A model generated the notes under the pieces. It worked only from the letters and a program-made list of their open reading frames with translations, had not been told where the DNA came from and searched no databases. DNA of 64,000 bases from positions 1,364,001-1,428,000 of the forward strand of contig NW_026262669.1 in NCBI RefSeq assembly GCF_021869535.1. Direction: 5' to 3'. This DNA comes from Mytilus californianus (Eukaryota > Mollusca > Bivalvia > Mytilida > Mytilidae). Position numbers and translations under genes: made by a program. The number at the start of each line of letters is the position of its first letter. Positions within the stretch are counted from its first letter, which is position 1. Shown piece by piece: positions 26,001-34,689 of the stretch.

Positions 26001-29000
26001 TGTAATGACATGAAGAATATTGATGAAAAAATCTTTCTGAAAAGTAAAACTACAATTAAATATTTAACAGAAAGAGACTTGCTCTGGTGTATAAATTAGG
26101 GATGTCAACGAGTACTCTAGTATTCGAGTATTGCTCGGTAGTACTGAGTATCGAATACCAAAATGATACTCAACTAATCGGTTTCCTGTTAGAATATTGC
26201 TGCCTTCTTAATATAAAATTGATCTTCTTGAGAACCTCTTTAGGAAAATTAAATAGGCATCACTGATTAATCATACTAGTAAATGAAATACATTTTGTTT
26301 CGAATGTGTGTGCTAAATTTCCATTTCAAATGCCTCAGAAAATATGTGGGCTGTACCTAGGCTAACACTCTAAACTAAACATGTCTTAGCCATTCCGTCA
26401 CATCGGAACCGTCAGAGCAAATATTTTCGTCTGCAAGACTGTAATTTACAAAGTTGCAAAACTGACTGTCCCTAATAATAGTTGACAAGAAAATGTTTCC
26501 AAATAAAATTAATTCGTTGCATCCTCTGGTGACCCTCAGTAAATAATCAAACTTCTAATCCTTACGCCTTATGTGTTTTCTTAGTGATTACCAAATACTA
26601 TTGTTTGATATGGTTTTTCCTTGTTATAATTTTTAGATAGGTGTTCATTAAATTATATTGATTAGATTACTGTAAATTCAGAAATTATTGCGTGCATTTA
26701 TTATTGCGATTTTGTCATTTTAGACTAAAATGCGATCTTAAATTTTGTGATATTGAGAAAAATCATGTTTAATTCATATAAAAAATTTCAAAATGCGAGT
26801 TTAAATTATTGCGATTATAACCCTGTCGCATTTATCGCAATAATAAAAACATCGCAATAATTTCTGAATTTACAGTATTGTTTTTTTTTTTGTTTACTAA
26901 ATTAGTACTTTTAGATAATGACCTATTAATTATGGTGTGATATTCCTTGTCCCAGATACTTATGTAGATGGTTTTTCGTCCGTTTAACAACAAACCACAG
27001 ATTGTAAAATACATATTTTTGTGTTTCCGTGTTGTAGATATATTCCCGAGCGAGTGCTCGAGTATTGCTGGAAAAAACCAACGAGTACTCGATTAGTAAT
27101 TGTTCACCGAGTTTACATCCCTAATATAAATGATAAATTCTTATTTTTCTATAAACATGATTTGACATTCATGACTAATGCAAGTTTTTTTTCAATGGTT
27201 CAAAAGGCCCTCAACTGTTAGTTTGGTTTAATACAAAAGGTGTGGCCCTTAGAGAAGTTGTATGAGCCATAAGGGAAATAACCTTGTATGGTAAACAATT
27301 TTAGATAATAACTTTTTCTCTGAGTCATACTTGTGTATGATATCTTCTTTTAAAGGCTTTTACAGAGATTTGAATATTTTTTTTTACGTTGATGGAGCCT
27401 TATTGGGTCTTAGAAATACAAGTAAATAATGCCTTTTATTCGCAATGTATGACTTAAGTGGTTCCAAATATTTTTGTGCAACTTTTATTAAAAGTATACT
27501 CAAGTCAGGATCCTGTCATTCAGTGGTTGTTGTTTTTTGCTGTATATTATATTTGGTTTTCGTTCATTTTTTGGTGCACAAAGAAAGCCTTTAATTTTCT
27601 CGTTTGAATTGTTTTACATTTGTCATTTCTGGGCCTTTACCAGCTGACTATGCAGTATGGGTTTGACTCATTGTTGAAGGCCTTACAGGGACCTGCAGTT
27701 GTTCATTTTCTGTGTCATTTGGTTCTTGTGGACAGTTGTCTCAACGGCAATCAGACCACATCTTCTTATTTTATCATTATCTCTGAAGTTAAGGAATGAG
27801 TGATTCAGTGACAACTGCTTGCAGTAGTCTGATCAAGTTTCATGTTATTTGCAGAATTAGCCAAAAAAGGACAAGAATATTTCTTATCAACAGTGATCTT
27901 ATAATATAGTACCTTGAATGACTGTTAAGCCAGTCTAAAAGAAACTGACTTTTCTCTGCTTGACTTAGACTTTGATAGTTATTCCTGGCAGTTTCTAAGG
28001 TCATGTAGTCTATACCCGAAAGACATAACATTGTGCAGCAGATTGTATATGTAAGATTACACATGGTTACAAGATTTGATTTCTCTGAAACAAAAGGTTT
28101 AAGTAAATATGAACAGAATTAATTTCTTCTTTATTGAACTTAGGGATTTATACAAAAACTTTTTTTAAGCCAGATTGGATAAAGTAAACCTTCATTTAAG
28201 TGTGTGTGAAACTTGGCTGATTTAGATCACTTTTGATCATGCAGGCTACTTACTAGCTCTTCACATCTTTAGGTCTTATCAATCTTTGCAGTTCAAATAG
28301 TCCCTTTTTTAAATAGATGTTTTCTTTTAACAACAACTTATTAAGGATTATTATGTATTGTAAACACATAAATGCACACGTTCATTGGTCTGATTGAATT
28401 GTATAAATTGGCACAATTGATACTTTGAAAAATAATAATGCTGATGCAAAAGAACTGATGCCTAATTAACATAGACACAACATAGTTGCCTCATAATTAT
28501 CACATTTGTTTGAATAAAATACGTTCACCATGTTCACAGTATAGAACTAAAAATAAAACATCCAATAAAGACTCAATAATTTACATGTATCATATAATGT
28601 TTCAAATTATTTAAACTATAATCATACTTTACAATTAAAAACCCCCAAAAGCTTGAATTTTTATAGAATAGCTAATCTATCACCCATAATAACCACAATA
28701 GTAATGTTATTTCACTCATACTTTTCTTCCTTGGAAGTTCATCAGTTTCATCTCCAGGGTGTAAATTTTCATAAGGTTTAGTTGATCCAACTGGCCTGCC
28801 TCTTTTACCTGTAACATACAAATATAACAAAAATTTTCTCTGAAATTAGCATGTCATATAGTGTAATGCACTTCTTTTTTGGAATAGATACTCAAAATTT
28901 AAACAAACATCTATCATCATCATTTAAATTGCTGTTTTTTAAGTAGTTGTGATTTGGTTACATGTATAAATATTAATACTTTATTGAAAAAACATATTTA

Positions 29001-31597
29001 ACATAAAAAAAATCTATTTGTCAAAATGAAAACAACACATTTAATTAAGATACATAACATATACAGAAGCATATATTGAATATCTATATAAATGCATGCA
29101 TGGTAAATGTTAAACACAGACCTAGTACTGGAAAATATATTTAGAAAGAGTAATCTCATCTAGGTGTACTTCAGATTTCGGATGTGGTGACATAGGGTTT
29201 ATTCCTTGTCTGAAACCTGAATAACATATAAAAGTTTAAAGAATTGTTCAGTATACCTCTATTTGATGTTTCTTCAACTAACTCATCTTCGGAAAATTCT
29301 GAATCCTCTGCTGAATAACATTCCTCTTCAAGCTCTGCAATAAGAATCATAATAAAAACTAAATTTGCTTTGATGTCACGAGATTATAATTTTCCATATT
29401 CTTTAATAAAATAAATTCTAATACATCATCTATTAAAAAGATTTCATTAAAACTCTGCTACCAAATAACAAATTCGATGATGGAGCCTTATTGGGTCTTA
29501 GAAATACGAGTAAATAATGCCTTTTATTCGCAATGTATGACTTAATTGGTTCCAAATACTTTTGTGCAACTTTTATTAAAAGTATACTCAAGTCAGGATC
29601 CTGTAATTCAGTGGTTGTCATTTGCTTCTGTATATGATATTTGGTTTTCGTTCATTTTATGGTACATAAAGAAGGCCTTTAGTTTTCTTGTTTGAATTGT
29701 TTTACATTTGTCATTTCTGGGGCTTTACCAGCTGACTATGCGGTATGGGTTTGACTCATTGTTGAAGACCTTACGGTGACCTGCAGTTGTTCATTTCTGC
29801 GTCATTTGATCAATTTGTTTGTGAGTTATATATACATCAGGTTAACACATCAATAACCTATACAAATATTGTGTACAATTCCTGAACAAATTATTTTATC
29901 TAAATTCTTCACCTGTATTAAATATCTGTTCATCATCAACAACATTATCTTGAGAATTTTCCAACTCCTCAACAAAACTTAATACACCTCCAAATTCTAC
30001 AATAAACAAAAGAATACGATTACATATATCCATTTGTCAATAAATATAAATTAATCATTCTCAGAGGTGATCACGGACACAGGGACTACATTATTCTGGT
30101 TAAACATATATGGCCAAATGAAATGAGTAGTCATGACAGTGAGGTTGTGTTTAAATAAACTTCCTAATAATTCAGTTGCTGAAAAAGAATATATATATGC
30201 ACTTCTTACCAGTATTTTTTTTCTTATTCATATGGTGGGTAAAAAATAATATGGAATGGAATAGTCCAAATAATTATGACGTCTTGAAAGGCTATTATAT
30301 TTTTTTTCTTTGACGCCTTACATCGTTGTAAGGCGTCAAAGAAAAAAAATATAATAACCTTTCAAGACGTCATAATTATTTGGACTAGGAATGGAAGCAA
30401 TTTTTGGAAAGTAGAATCTGCCTGAGTAGCCCCCATTTCTTGAACTCATTTGGTAGTACTTTCCTATTTTGCTACGGTATAACATGCACAACAATTGATG
30501 TTGTAGTCAATAAATAAAAAAAACATACCAGTACCTGTATGCCACATGTCTTCCTCCATAAAAGTTACTTCATCACCTGATTCCTCTACTGCAATTATAA
30601 TTAACCACTGTAGCATTAATGTCATTTTTTTTCAGAATAACATTTTATCAGTGCATGTTTTTTTAATAAGAAACAATGCTTCTCAATACACTTATCCCTA
30701 TTTTATGAAATTTTCCTTTGATCTTGCTGACTGATAATTTCCTTTCTCAGCTGAGTCGCTTATTACTTTCGATAATAAGTTATCCATTAGTTTCAGAGAA
30801 GATTTATTGTACAAGTTAACAGACAATGACGGACAACACCAAGTGATGCGAAAAGTTTATGTTTTTCATCTTGAACTATTTTTATTAAGCAAAACTTTCA
30901 AATTCTATCTTGACGTGGTGATACAACTCATTACAGGTTATATAATATTGAGAATGGAAATATGTGTATGGGTTTTGCTCATTGTTGAAGGCCTGGTCAT
31001 TTTAAATCTGTTTGAGTTTTCAATCCATAGAATATAAATATAAGTTTTTATACCTTCATTCCAAAGATCTTCCTTTCTTAAATTTTCATCATCTTCAGAG
31101 TTAGACTCTACATCATTAACTATAAAAAATAACTATGAATTTTCAACAAAGATGACTCATTTTAATATGGCAATATATGTATTGAATGATTGTTAGGTTT
31201 AATTATCTTATATAATTTAATTCATTGACTTTGAATAATTTGCATTAAAAGTTTATATATTACAATTTTACTTTTTTAATTGCCACATTTGCATTTTGTA
31301 ATCAGTATAACAATAAGATGAGTAAATAACCTTCATATTAGTCCTCAAGGAAATTTAAACATATCATTACTGTATAAATGGTAATTTGGTCTAGTACATG
31401 TATGATCTTCATTTTGTCCATCAACCTTGTACATATTTCCTAAAAGTTCAAGGGATAAAGTGAAATTGTTCTTCAGTTTTTGTTTTCTTTTGGCATATCA
31501 ATGAAAAACAATTGTGTTTGTGCTACTTCACCTTCTAAGCTGCTATGGATATGGTTCTTCTCTAGATCATTTTCATCAGAGATTTTTTCTGCCAAAT
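10744..31597 (-). CDS. DUF7869 family protein, 16 exons, 5' end not seen
   Basis: Sixteen exons with GT-AG sites and matching phases join to about 838 codons: 31532-31597, 31054-31119, 30535-30588, 29913-29996, 29257-29334, 28722-28808, 27913-28084, 25123-25253, 23934-24205, 22100-22221, 20363-20701, 18604-18717, 17536-17773, 16477-16666, 12230-12384, 10744-11090. Order in the protein: acidic N-terminus (1-116), RGRP AT-hook-like patch (about 117-145), conserved region leading to a C-x-x-C segment (146-377), core with DAMDQSKT, LQMDNCYREN and VGHTHEDIDQVFSR (378-528), a basic/aromatic region (529-671), an acidic linker, and a WY...W C-terminus. I recognise the family as DUF7869 of invertebrates, which has no established function. 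The D, D and E/D spacing looks like an RNase-H-fold transposase core; that is inference. A one-base deletion at about 10923 disrupts the last exon. The initiator exon was not found. Confidence 0.85.
11212..11310 (+). repeat. High-copy interspersed repeat fragment
   Basis: A diverged copy of the family recognised by GATGTGGTATGATTGCCAAT followed by GAGACAA. Other copies are at 22600, 27600, 29695, 40143, 42550, 47565, 50950, 51318, 55292 and 55960. Confidence 0.75.
11311..12229. other. Intron, nothing recognised
   Basis: AT-rich intron of the DUF7869 gene. I see no repeat boundary and no second gene. Confidence 0.5.
12230..12384 (-). CDS. DUF7869 gene exon, acidic linker
   Basis: A 155-nt exon encoding STSETSETPWPLQQLI, then NAKKRDHEIIIEQQQQ and DDDNEVTDLSDEDEPIPP. 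The TPWPLQ and poly-Gln/Asp runs mark a flexible linker. The CAA/CAT-rich run (12280-12300) is a possible length polymorphism. Confidence 0.8.
12738..13465. mobile_element. TTAA-flanked non-autonomous element
   Basis: TTAA at 12738-12741 is followed by GGATGTAC, and GAATACATCC is followed by TTAA at 13462-13465, giving a 720-bp element with 7-bp inverted ends GGATGTA/TACATCC. TTAA target duplication is the hallmark of piggyBac-type insertion. No transposase frame is present. Fragments of the same family recur at 15090-15180 and 15480-15605. Confidence 0.75.
13462..13979. mobile_element. Second TTAA-type element, truncated, abutting the first
   Basis: From 13466 (TGTGGCTGGGG) the sequence matches the complete element at 35989-36574, including the blocks ACAAAATCTGACA and GCACAACCTGTAGCG. 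It uses the same TTAA that ends the previous element. It stops near 13979 without its right end. Confidence 0.75.
14100..15470 (+). repeat. Composite interspersed repeat, interrupted
   Basis: Several copies of a block with CTTTGGTGAATTGTTTATAT, GAGTTATGGGGTTTTATT and GTTCTCATGAAACTTTGGTG are strung together, ending at CGTATCATGCGCTCATGGC. At 14480-14710 an unrelated, CpG- and CAC-containing stretch interrupts one block. The same family is at 5700-5960 and, inverted, at 34690-35215. Confidence 0.7.
15969..16310. mobile_element. Fold-back element, about 100-bp arms
   Basis: The left arm begins AATAGACTATTTTCATATTA at 15969 and runs to about 16080. The right arm ends with the complement, TAATATGAAAATAGTCTATT, at 16310, and starts near 16210. 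Both arms share GACTTTTGACTC, AATTATATAAT, GGTAACC and CATGATG-type blocks in mirror order. It interrupts a dispersed repeat whose halves lie at about 15610-15968 and 16311-16370. Confidence 0.85.
16477..16666 (-). CDS. DUF7869 gene exon
   Basis: A 190-nt exon encoding VWLETTEQLLMNIPTDAPQP, LTKLDLNKLKNDI and KKWWEEFFEELNSF. Acceptor TTTCAAG, donor GTAAGT. The amphipathic, Trp-rich end is common in this part of the family. Confidence 0.85.
16912..17235 (+). mobile_element. Truncated copy of the hAT-like element
   Basis: It begins AAGGGATGTCAATGA and matches the left third of the element at 26097-27123, including the GAATACCAAA, GATACTCAACTAA and GTCTTAGYCATTCC blocks. No right end is present. 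Confidence 0.75.
17536..17773 (-). CDS. DUF7869 gene exon
   Basis: A 238-nt exon encoding FSSWLGRKAILTLPKLMTGF, a TTPSPTSVRTSHVWDVAGWI segment, and PHVFKVEKRDGQTKLFYKKW. It continues the core after the GHTHEDID block. Donor GTAAAT in phase 0. Confidence 0.9.
18604..18717 (-). CDS. DUF7869 gene exon with VGHTHEDID motif
   Basis: A 114-nt exon encoding RFVLGFITLLVELGIFTKV then KMSFLMVGHTHEDIDQVFS. The GHTHEDID block is the hallmark of the family and supplies the third acidic position. Acceptor TTTGCAG, donor GTACAA. Confidence 0.95.
19110..19201. repeat. Hairpin MITE-like palindrome
   Basis: Arms 19110-19140 and 19171-19201 are complementary (AAGGGAGGTAATCCA against TGGATTACCTCCCTT, with matching AATTTAAAAGCAGT outside) around a loop with a doubled ACATTGTAC. 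Confidence 0.85.
19205..19605 (+). repeat. Interspersed repeat, second copy of the 7000-7266 block
   Basis: It shares the AACCCCCAAA, TTATTGTCTGGAA and GGACGACGACGCC blocks, and ends in the same GACCGCAAAATTTTTTTGCGG hairpin type as the copy ending at 7266. Confidence 0.8.
19761..19898. mobile_element. MITE-like inverted repeat
   Basis: The left arm TTACATTGTGTGCTAGTGAC continues through GGGGTCAGTAAATTCA. The right arm mirrors it as TGAATTTACTGACCCC then GGTCACTAGCACACTATGTAA. The spacer is about 30 b. It sits in an intron of the DUF7869 gene. Confidence 0.85.
20363..20701 (-). CDS. DUF7869 gene exon, core with first two acidic motifs
   Basis: A 339-nt exon. It opens AERRKYYKHAQKAK, reaches YLSIIIDAMDQSKTQLPHF, passes HLVGLIVHGIGIYGFFDVF and ANLTISTLINIL, and closes LYLQMDNCYRENKN. 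The Asp residues in IIIDAMDQ and LQMDNC are the expected first and second acids of a DDE-like site. Acceptor CTTTTTTTAG, donor GTAAGT. Confidence 0.95.
21029..21130. repeat. Imperfect palindrome
   Basis: AGATTATCATTGGTTACCTC then GATTGCTTTTCTC is mirrored by GAGAAAATCAATC and GAGATAACCAACGATAATCT. A related sequence, ATTATAGATTATCGTTGGTG, occurs at 20041. Confidence 0.75.
21131..22099. other. Intron, nothing recognised
   Basis: AT-rich intron between two DUF7869 core exons. The short frames here have no conserved features and no splice sites. Confidence 0.5.
22100..22221 (-). CDS. DUF7869 gene exon with C-x-x-C
   Basis: A 122-nt exon encoding ASRFSKCNKCTHIKTKL, then a strongly charged helix ending KKREKHLKQQ. 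The acceptor is TTTTTTAG and the donor is GTAAGT. Together with the preceding H-I-A-I-P-K it forms a probable zinc-ligand cluster followed by a linker into the core. Confidence 0.9.
22600..22745 (-). repeat. High-copy interspersed repeat, antisense copy
   Basis: It is the complement of the GATGTGGTATGATTGCCAAT family: it contains CCTTTTATAGCTCACTATGC, GCTCATTGTCGAAGG and TTGTCTCATTGGCAAT in order. Confidence 0.8.
22892..23840 (+). repeat. Interspersed repeat with internal units of about 165 bp
   Basis: It opens TTATGCCCCAACTGTAGCTG AGGGGGCATT and ends near CATCTGTGTCCCATGGACAC. Five internal units share CAGTTTGCCTCAACCA, AACACAGATCAAGTTTGAAT and TTATGCCCCTTTAT. A second copy is at 58943-59635. 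Confidence 0.85.
23934..24205 (-). CDS. DUF7869 gene exon
   Basis: A 272-nt exon encoding DGACVIGNSGN, then a W-L-H-M-Y...G-E-x-L-P-D-Q-P segment, LPPCMTKFSVYEDL, and SHFYYLWRTCMCHIAIPK at the end. It supplies the H and C residues that, with CNKC in the next exon, may bind a metal. A TTAA-flanked repeat begins about 25 b upstream of its splice acceptor, so the branch-point region is partly TE-derived. Confidence 0.9.
24231..24888 (-). mobile_element. TTAA-type element, inverted copy, one end lost
   Basis: The right end GACAGCTAGTGCCCCT is followed by TTAA (24889-24892). The sequence is the complement of the complete element at 56220-56825 (shared CTTGCAAGTGAAT, CCATATTCAT and ACATTGTTAT blocks). 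At the left the outer 13 or so bases are missing and it starts at GTTACGAGATAT, next to the acceptor of the exon at 24205. Confidence 0.8.
24945..25065. repeat. GGATCC repeat with poly-C tract
   Basis: GTGGCGGATCCAGGGGG at the left and GGATCCACCCCTGCC at the right enclose a run of about 14 C. It resembles a mirrored short element common in molluscs. A related copy with longer poly-C is at 37018-37175. Confidence 0.7.
25123..25253 (-). CDS. DUF7869 gene exon
   Basis: A 131-nt exon encoding INEETGKFEFRFVIGT, then ATVCLSAFLMVLGIPSSTYY and NIRKRFY. The VC-x-x-AF-x-x-x-x-GIP pattern is typical of this family just N-terminal to its core. Confidence 0.85.
26097..27123. mobile_element. Non-autonomous hAT-like element
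   Basis: Terminal inverted repeats TAGGGATGT / ACATCCCTA are each followed inward by ACGAGTACTC / GAGTACTCG blocks. The flanking 8-mers GTATAAAT and ATATAAAT differ at one base, consistent with an 8-bp target duplication, as in hAT elements. There is no transposase frame. A TA-flanked MITE (26670-26875) is nested inside. It lies in the intron between the DUF7869 exons at 25253 and 27913. Confidence 0.8.
26670..26875. mobile_element. TA-flanked MITE nested in the hAT-like element
   Basis: TA at 26668-26669 precedes CTGTAAATTCAGAAATTATT, and the complement AATAATTTCTGAATTTACAG precedes TA at 26876-26877. The element is 206 bp with inverted repeats of at least 24 bp. TA duplication suggests Tc1/mariner-type mobilisation. 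Confidence 0.85.
27391..27722 (-). repeat. Direct repeat, copy 1 of 2
   Basis: GATGGAGCCTTATTGGGTCT through GTGTCATTTG is repeated at 29479-29809 with few differences. The second half is an antisense copy of the high-copy repeat family (GGGCCTTTACCAGCTGACTA). Both copies lie in introns of the DUF7869 gene and bracket three exons. Confidence 0.9.
27913..28084 (-). CDS. DUF7869 gene exon
   Basis: A 172-nt exon encoding KSNLVTMCNLTYTICC and a segment ending AEKSQFLLDWLNSHSR. The acceptor is TTTCAG ending at 28085 and the donor is GTACTA. The Cys-rich start follows directly on the basic PRKKK of the previous exon. Confidence 0.8.
28722..28808 (-). CDS. DUF7869 gene exon with AT-hook-like RGRP
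   Basis: An 87-nt exon encoding GKRGRPVGSTKPYENL, HPGDETDEL and PRKKK. The KRGRP core is the minor-groove-binding AT-hook consensus, flanked here by a second basic cluster, so a nuclear, DNA-associated protein is plausible (inference). Confidence 0.8.
29257..29334 (-). CDS. DUF7869 gene exon (acidic module)
   Basis: A phase-symmetric 78-nt exon encoding LEEECYSAEDSEFSEDELVE then ETSNR. The acceptor is TTGCAG and the donor is GTATAC. Confidence 0.75.
29479..29809 (-). repeat. Direct repeat, copy 2 of 2
   Basis: Near-identical to 27391-27722, starting GATGGAGCCTTATTGGGTCT and ending GCGTCATTTG. The open frame at 29433-29621 is a translation of it. Confidence 0.9.
29913..29996 (-). CDS. DUF7869 gene exon (acidic module)
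   Basis: A phase-symmetric 84-nt exon encoding FGGVLSFVEELENSQDN then VVDDEQIFNT. The acceptor is TTGTAG and the donor is GTGAAG. Confidence 0.7.
30262..30387. mobile_element. Palindromic MITE with 9-bp target duplication, copy 1
   Basis: A near-perfect palindrome of 126 bp running from TAGTCCAAATAATTATGACG to its complement, with GACGCCTTAC / GTAAGGCGTC at the centre. It is flanked on both sides by GGAATGGAA (30253-30261 and 30388-30396). Confidence 0.95.
30535..30588 (-). CDS. DUF7869 gene exon (acidic module)
   Basis: A phase-symmetric 54-nt exon encoding EESGDEVTFMEEDMWHT, with a TTGCAG acceptor and GTACTG donor. It lies about 150 b upstream (plus strand 3' side) of the palindromic MITE at 30262-30387, which sits in the adjacent intron. 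Confidence 0.7.
31054..31119 (-). CDS. DUF7869 gene exon (acidic module)
   Basis: A phase-symmetric 66-nt exon encoding NDVESNSEDDENLRKEDLWN and E. The acceptor is TTTATAG and the donor is GTATAA. The D-L-W-N ending resembles D-M-W-H in the next exon, which suggests duplicated modules. Confidence 0.7.
31532..31597 (-). CDS. DUF7869 gene, most 5' exon seen (acidic module)
   Basis: This 66-nt exon has a TTCTAG acceptor and a GTGAAG donor and encodes DLAEKISDENDLEKN followed by HIHSSLE. It begins with two bases and ends with one base of split codons, so it is phase-symmetric. It has no start codon, so at least one exon lies further right. Confidence 0.65.
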
Positions 31598-32989
31598 CTA
31601 GAATAAAAATTAATAAAAAGAACATGTGAACTTCATTTATTGTGCAGACAGAAGTTTCAAAGCTTTTTTTTTTAATTATTAAAGAAATGAATATTTAAAA
31701 CCAGAGGGGTTGAACATGTTGAAGGAATGTGGACAATACAAATATATAAATTTTGATAAGCGTTAAGGATGTGTTGATGACTGTTTGGTTACTTATGCTA
31801 TATTTGTTAACTTTTACTTCATTTGGTATCGGGTAGATGGTAATCATACCACAACTTCTTATTTTTGTAATCATAATGGAGTGAGTGCAGTGATATGCCA
31901 AAAAATACTTTCAACCTGAAAACCTGAAAGTCACCGCTGCTAACTCTTGAACATCACAAATGAAAGTTATCTCTTGTTTCAATTCTTATATTAAGCAAGA
32001 AAATTTCTGGCAGTAGAATTTTATTTTTACCATATTTTTTTTTAATCCAGCAAAAGAAATTATGTAAATCAATTTTAATGTCGATTTTCAAAAAAAACAG
32101 TTGAGAGTTCTTCGTTATACTGATCTATATGTTAAAATAGATGACGAGTACATTATACTAGATATTTCTCAAACTATTGAACTGATTATGACAAAACTTG
32201 ACACTAATGCTTGAAATATAACCAGTATAACAGAGAATAAAAAATCACATTCAGTTTATATAACAAAAAAATCTTCTTTAGATGAAATGCCAACTCATCA
32301 TAGTATGTCACATCTGGTTGCATACAAAAAAGGGTCCAAATTCCATTGAATTTGACAGTTGTAGTATATATACTATATAAATAACACATAGCTGAGAGAG
32401 TGATATAGCAGATTGTTACCCCTAGAAAACATTGTCAACCAATTAGAAAACAGAAGGGAAGCAAAATGATTTATTTTTTTTATTTTGACAGTCAAATAAT
32501 AAAATCTGAGCCAAAAGGTAGAACTTAAGTATTGTCTTCAATTTCTTGATGTAAATTCAATTCATTGTCCTTTGAATTGTCGATTTTTGATTGGTCTGGA
32601 CGAGAGTGTGACATTCAAAAAAATTGTCACCCGCTCAGCCATGTGATAGAGTAAATTAACACCCTCGTATTAGCCAATCACAATATGGCATTTTTTACGT
32701 GAAGTATAATAAAATGAAATGTTATGTGAAATTTTGTCTGTAGTACTGGACAGGATAAAACTTTACTCATGCCAAGTATTTCTTTGTTTGAACCAAAGAT
32801 AAATTCTGCACAATTTTTTGAAAAATGCAAATTTAACAAACTAATAGGGGAAAATTTCATAAGCAATGGTGGTATTACACCTACACACATATTATACCTG
32901 TCCACTGGCAATAACATGAAAAAAAAACACTTTTGCAAATTCAAATCTTTATAAATATCTAAGAAAAATGAATGCTTGAGAGCAACTGC
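31598..32989. other. Region 5' of the DUF7869 exons seen
   Basis: The missing 5' exons of the DUF7869 gene should lie in or beyond this stretch, but I could not identify one with a start codon and compatible phase. AT-rich, otherwise featureless. Confidence 0.35.
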
Positions 32990-34380
32990 AATGCAATTGC
33001 TGATATGTTTAAAATTTCAAAGGGGAATAACTCTTAAATCAAGTTCAACTTTTTTAATTTGAAGTTTCATACAATTTTAAAGGGTATAACTCTTTCAATA
33101 AAATGCTCAACAGGTTGCAGGTTGAACCCTGAACAATTGGCACATCTGTCACCATAGACATAGGTTTCTGAAACAGAATGAATTAGGTCTAAAACATTAA
33201 AAATTTGAAATTGGACATTTACCTGTAACTCTTTTAATAAAAGAACAGTGTTTCAATGTCCCCTGTGTTGCACATATTTGATATTTCCAAGGGGCTTAAT
33301 TCTTTTTAAAAAAGTTGATGGTCCACCATTAAAGAACTTGTCTTAGATATTGCTGATATTAGCCTATAGTATAAATTTTATAAATATCTGGCAGGAACTG
33401 TACCAGTAAGAGCACTAATAAGGCCATTTTCCATAAATTAAAAATTTCCAAGGTCATAATTCTTTAAAAAAAAAGTTAATCATCCACCATGTCCGAGATA
33501 TTGCTGATATAAACCTGTAGTACATGTTTTATAAAAATCTTGCTGGAATTGTACCTGTGAGAGTGCTTACGAGGCCATTTCCCATAAAATTGATATTTCC
33601 GAGGGGACATAATTTTTTTTTTAAAAATCTGTCCTCCATCAATATAAAACTTCTCCATGATATTGCTAATATATAGAAATATATCCAAGGGGCATAACTC
33701 TATTTATAAAAAAACAGATTTCAAATCAGTATAAGTTTTATAAACATCTGACAAGAATTGTACCTGTAAGAGCGCTCACAAGGCCATTTTGCATAAATAT
33801 TATATTTAAGGGGTAAAACTCTTTTTAAAAAAAGTGGATCTTTCACCATATTAAAACCTCTCCGAGATATTGCTGATATTAACCTATATAGTATAAGTTT
33901 GATAAAAATCTGGCAAGAAATTTACCTTTGATACCACTAATGAGATATTGCTGATACTTTCCTAAAGTATAATTTTTATTAAAATCTGGAAAGAATTGTA
34001 CCCGTAAGAGTGTTTACATGACTATTTTCAATAAATTTAATATTTCCAAGGGGCATAACTTGTCTTTAAAAATTCAGCAGCCTATAGTATAAGTTTTATA
34101 AAAATATGGCATGAACTGTACCTGTGCGAGAGCTAATGAGATCTTGCTAATATCAAACTATAGTGTAAGTTTTATGAAAATATGGCAAGAATTGCTCCTG
34201 TGAGAGCACTAATGAGGCCAATTTCCATAGATTTTATATTTCAAAGGGGCATTTCTCTATTAATAAAAGAACAGTGTTCCAATGTCCCCCTTTTTACACA
34301 TATTTGATATTTCCAAGGGGCATAACCCTTTTTAACAAGAGACTTTTTGCTGAAAATCTTTCTTCAATGATTATTTTTGC
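32990..34380 (+). repeat. Degenerate tandem array, about 185-bp units
   Basis: Seven or so diverged units share GAGATATTGCTGATATTA, AGTATAAGTTTTATAAAAAT, TGGCAAGAATTGTACC, GAGAGC-type and CCATTTTCCATAAAT blocks and TTTCCAAGGGGCATAA. The array resumes at 36825-37265. Confidence 0.75.
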
Positions 34381-34689
34381 TTTTTAATATTTATTAACAG
34401 ATGGCTTAATAAACTGCTTCGCTGAGCACAGATGGATACGCCCTCAGAGGTCCAACCCTGAAAAGTTGGGGCAAAAATGGACACAATATTCAAGCTTGAT
34501 ACAGGTCTGAATTTGGATTGTAATTAAATATTTGACATATTATAGGTTTCTGAATAAATGTAGTCAAAGAACTTGAAATTGGTTATGTGAATTGAATTTA
34601 TATTCAATTAAAAGATTTCTTGCTGTTGTGCAATACACTGTGCTGTTGCACAATACTTAGAAAATCTGTTGTCAGACTATAAACAAACA

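Noticed and set aside
32678..32954. Opposed 88- and 61-codon frames
   Set aside because: AT-rich, no recognisable family features, no splice context, and the two frames overlap on opposite strands.
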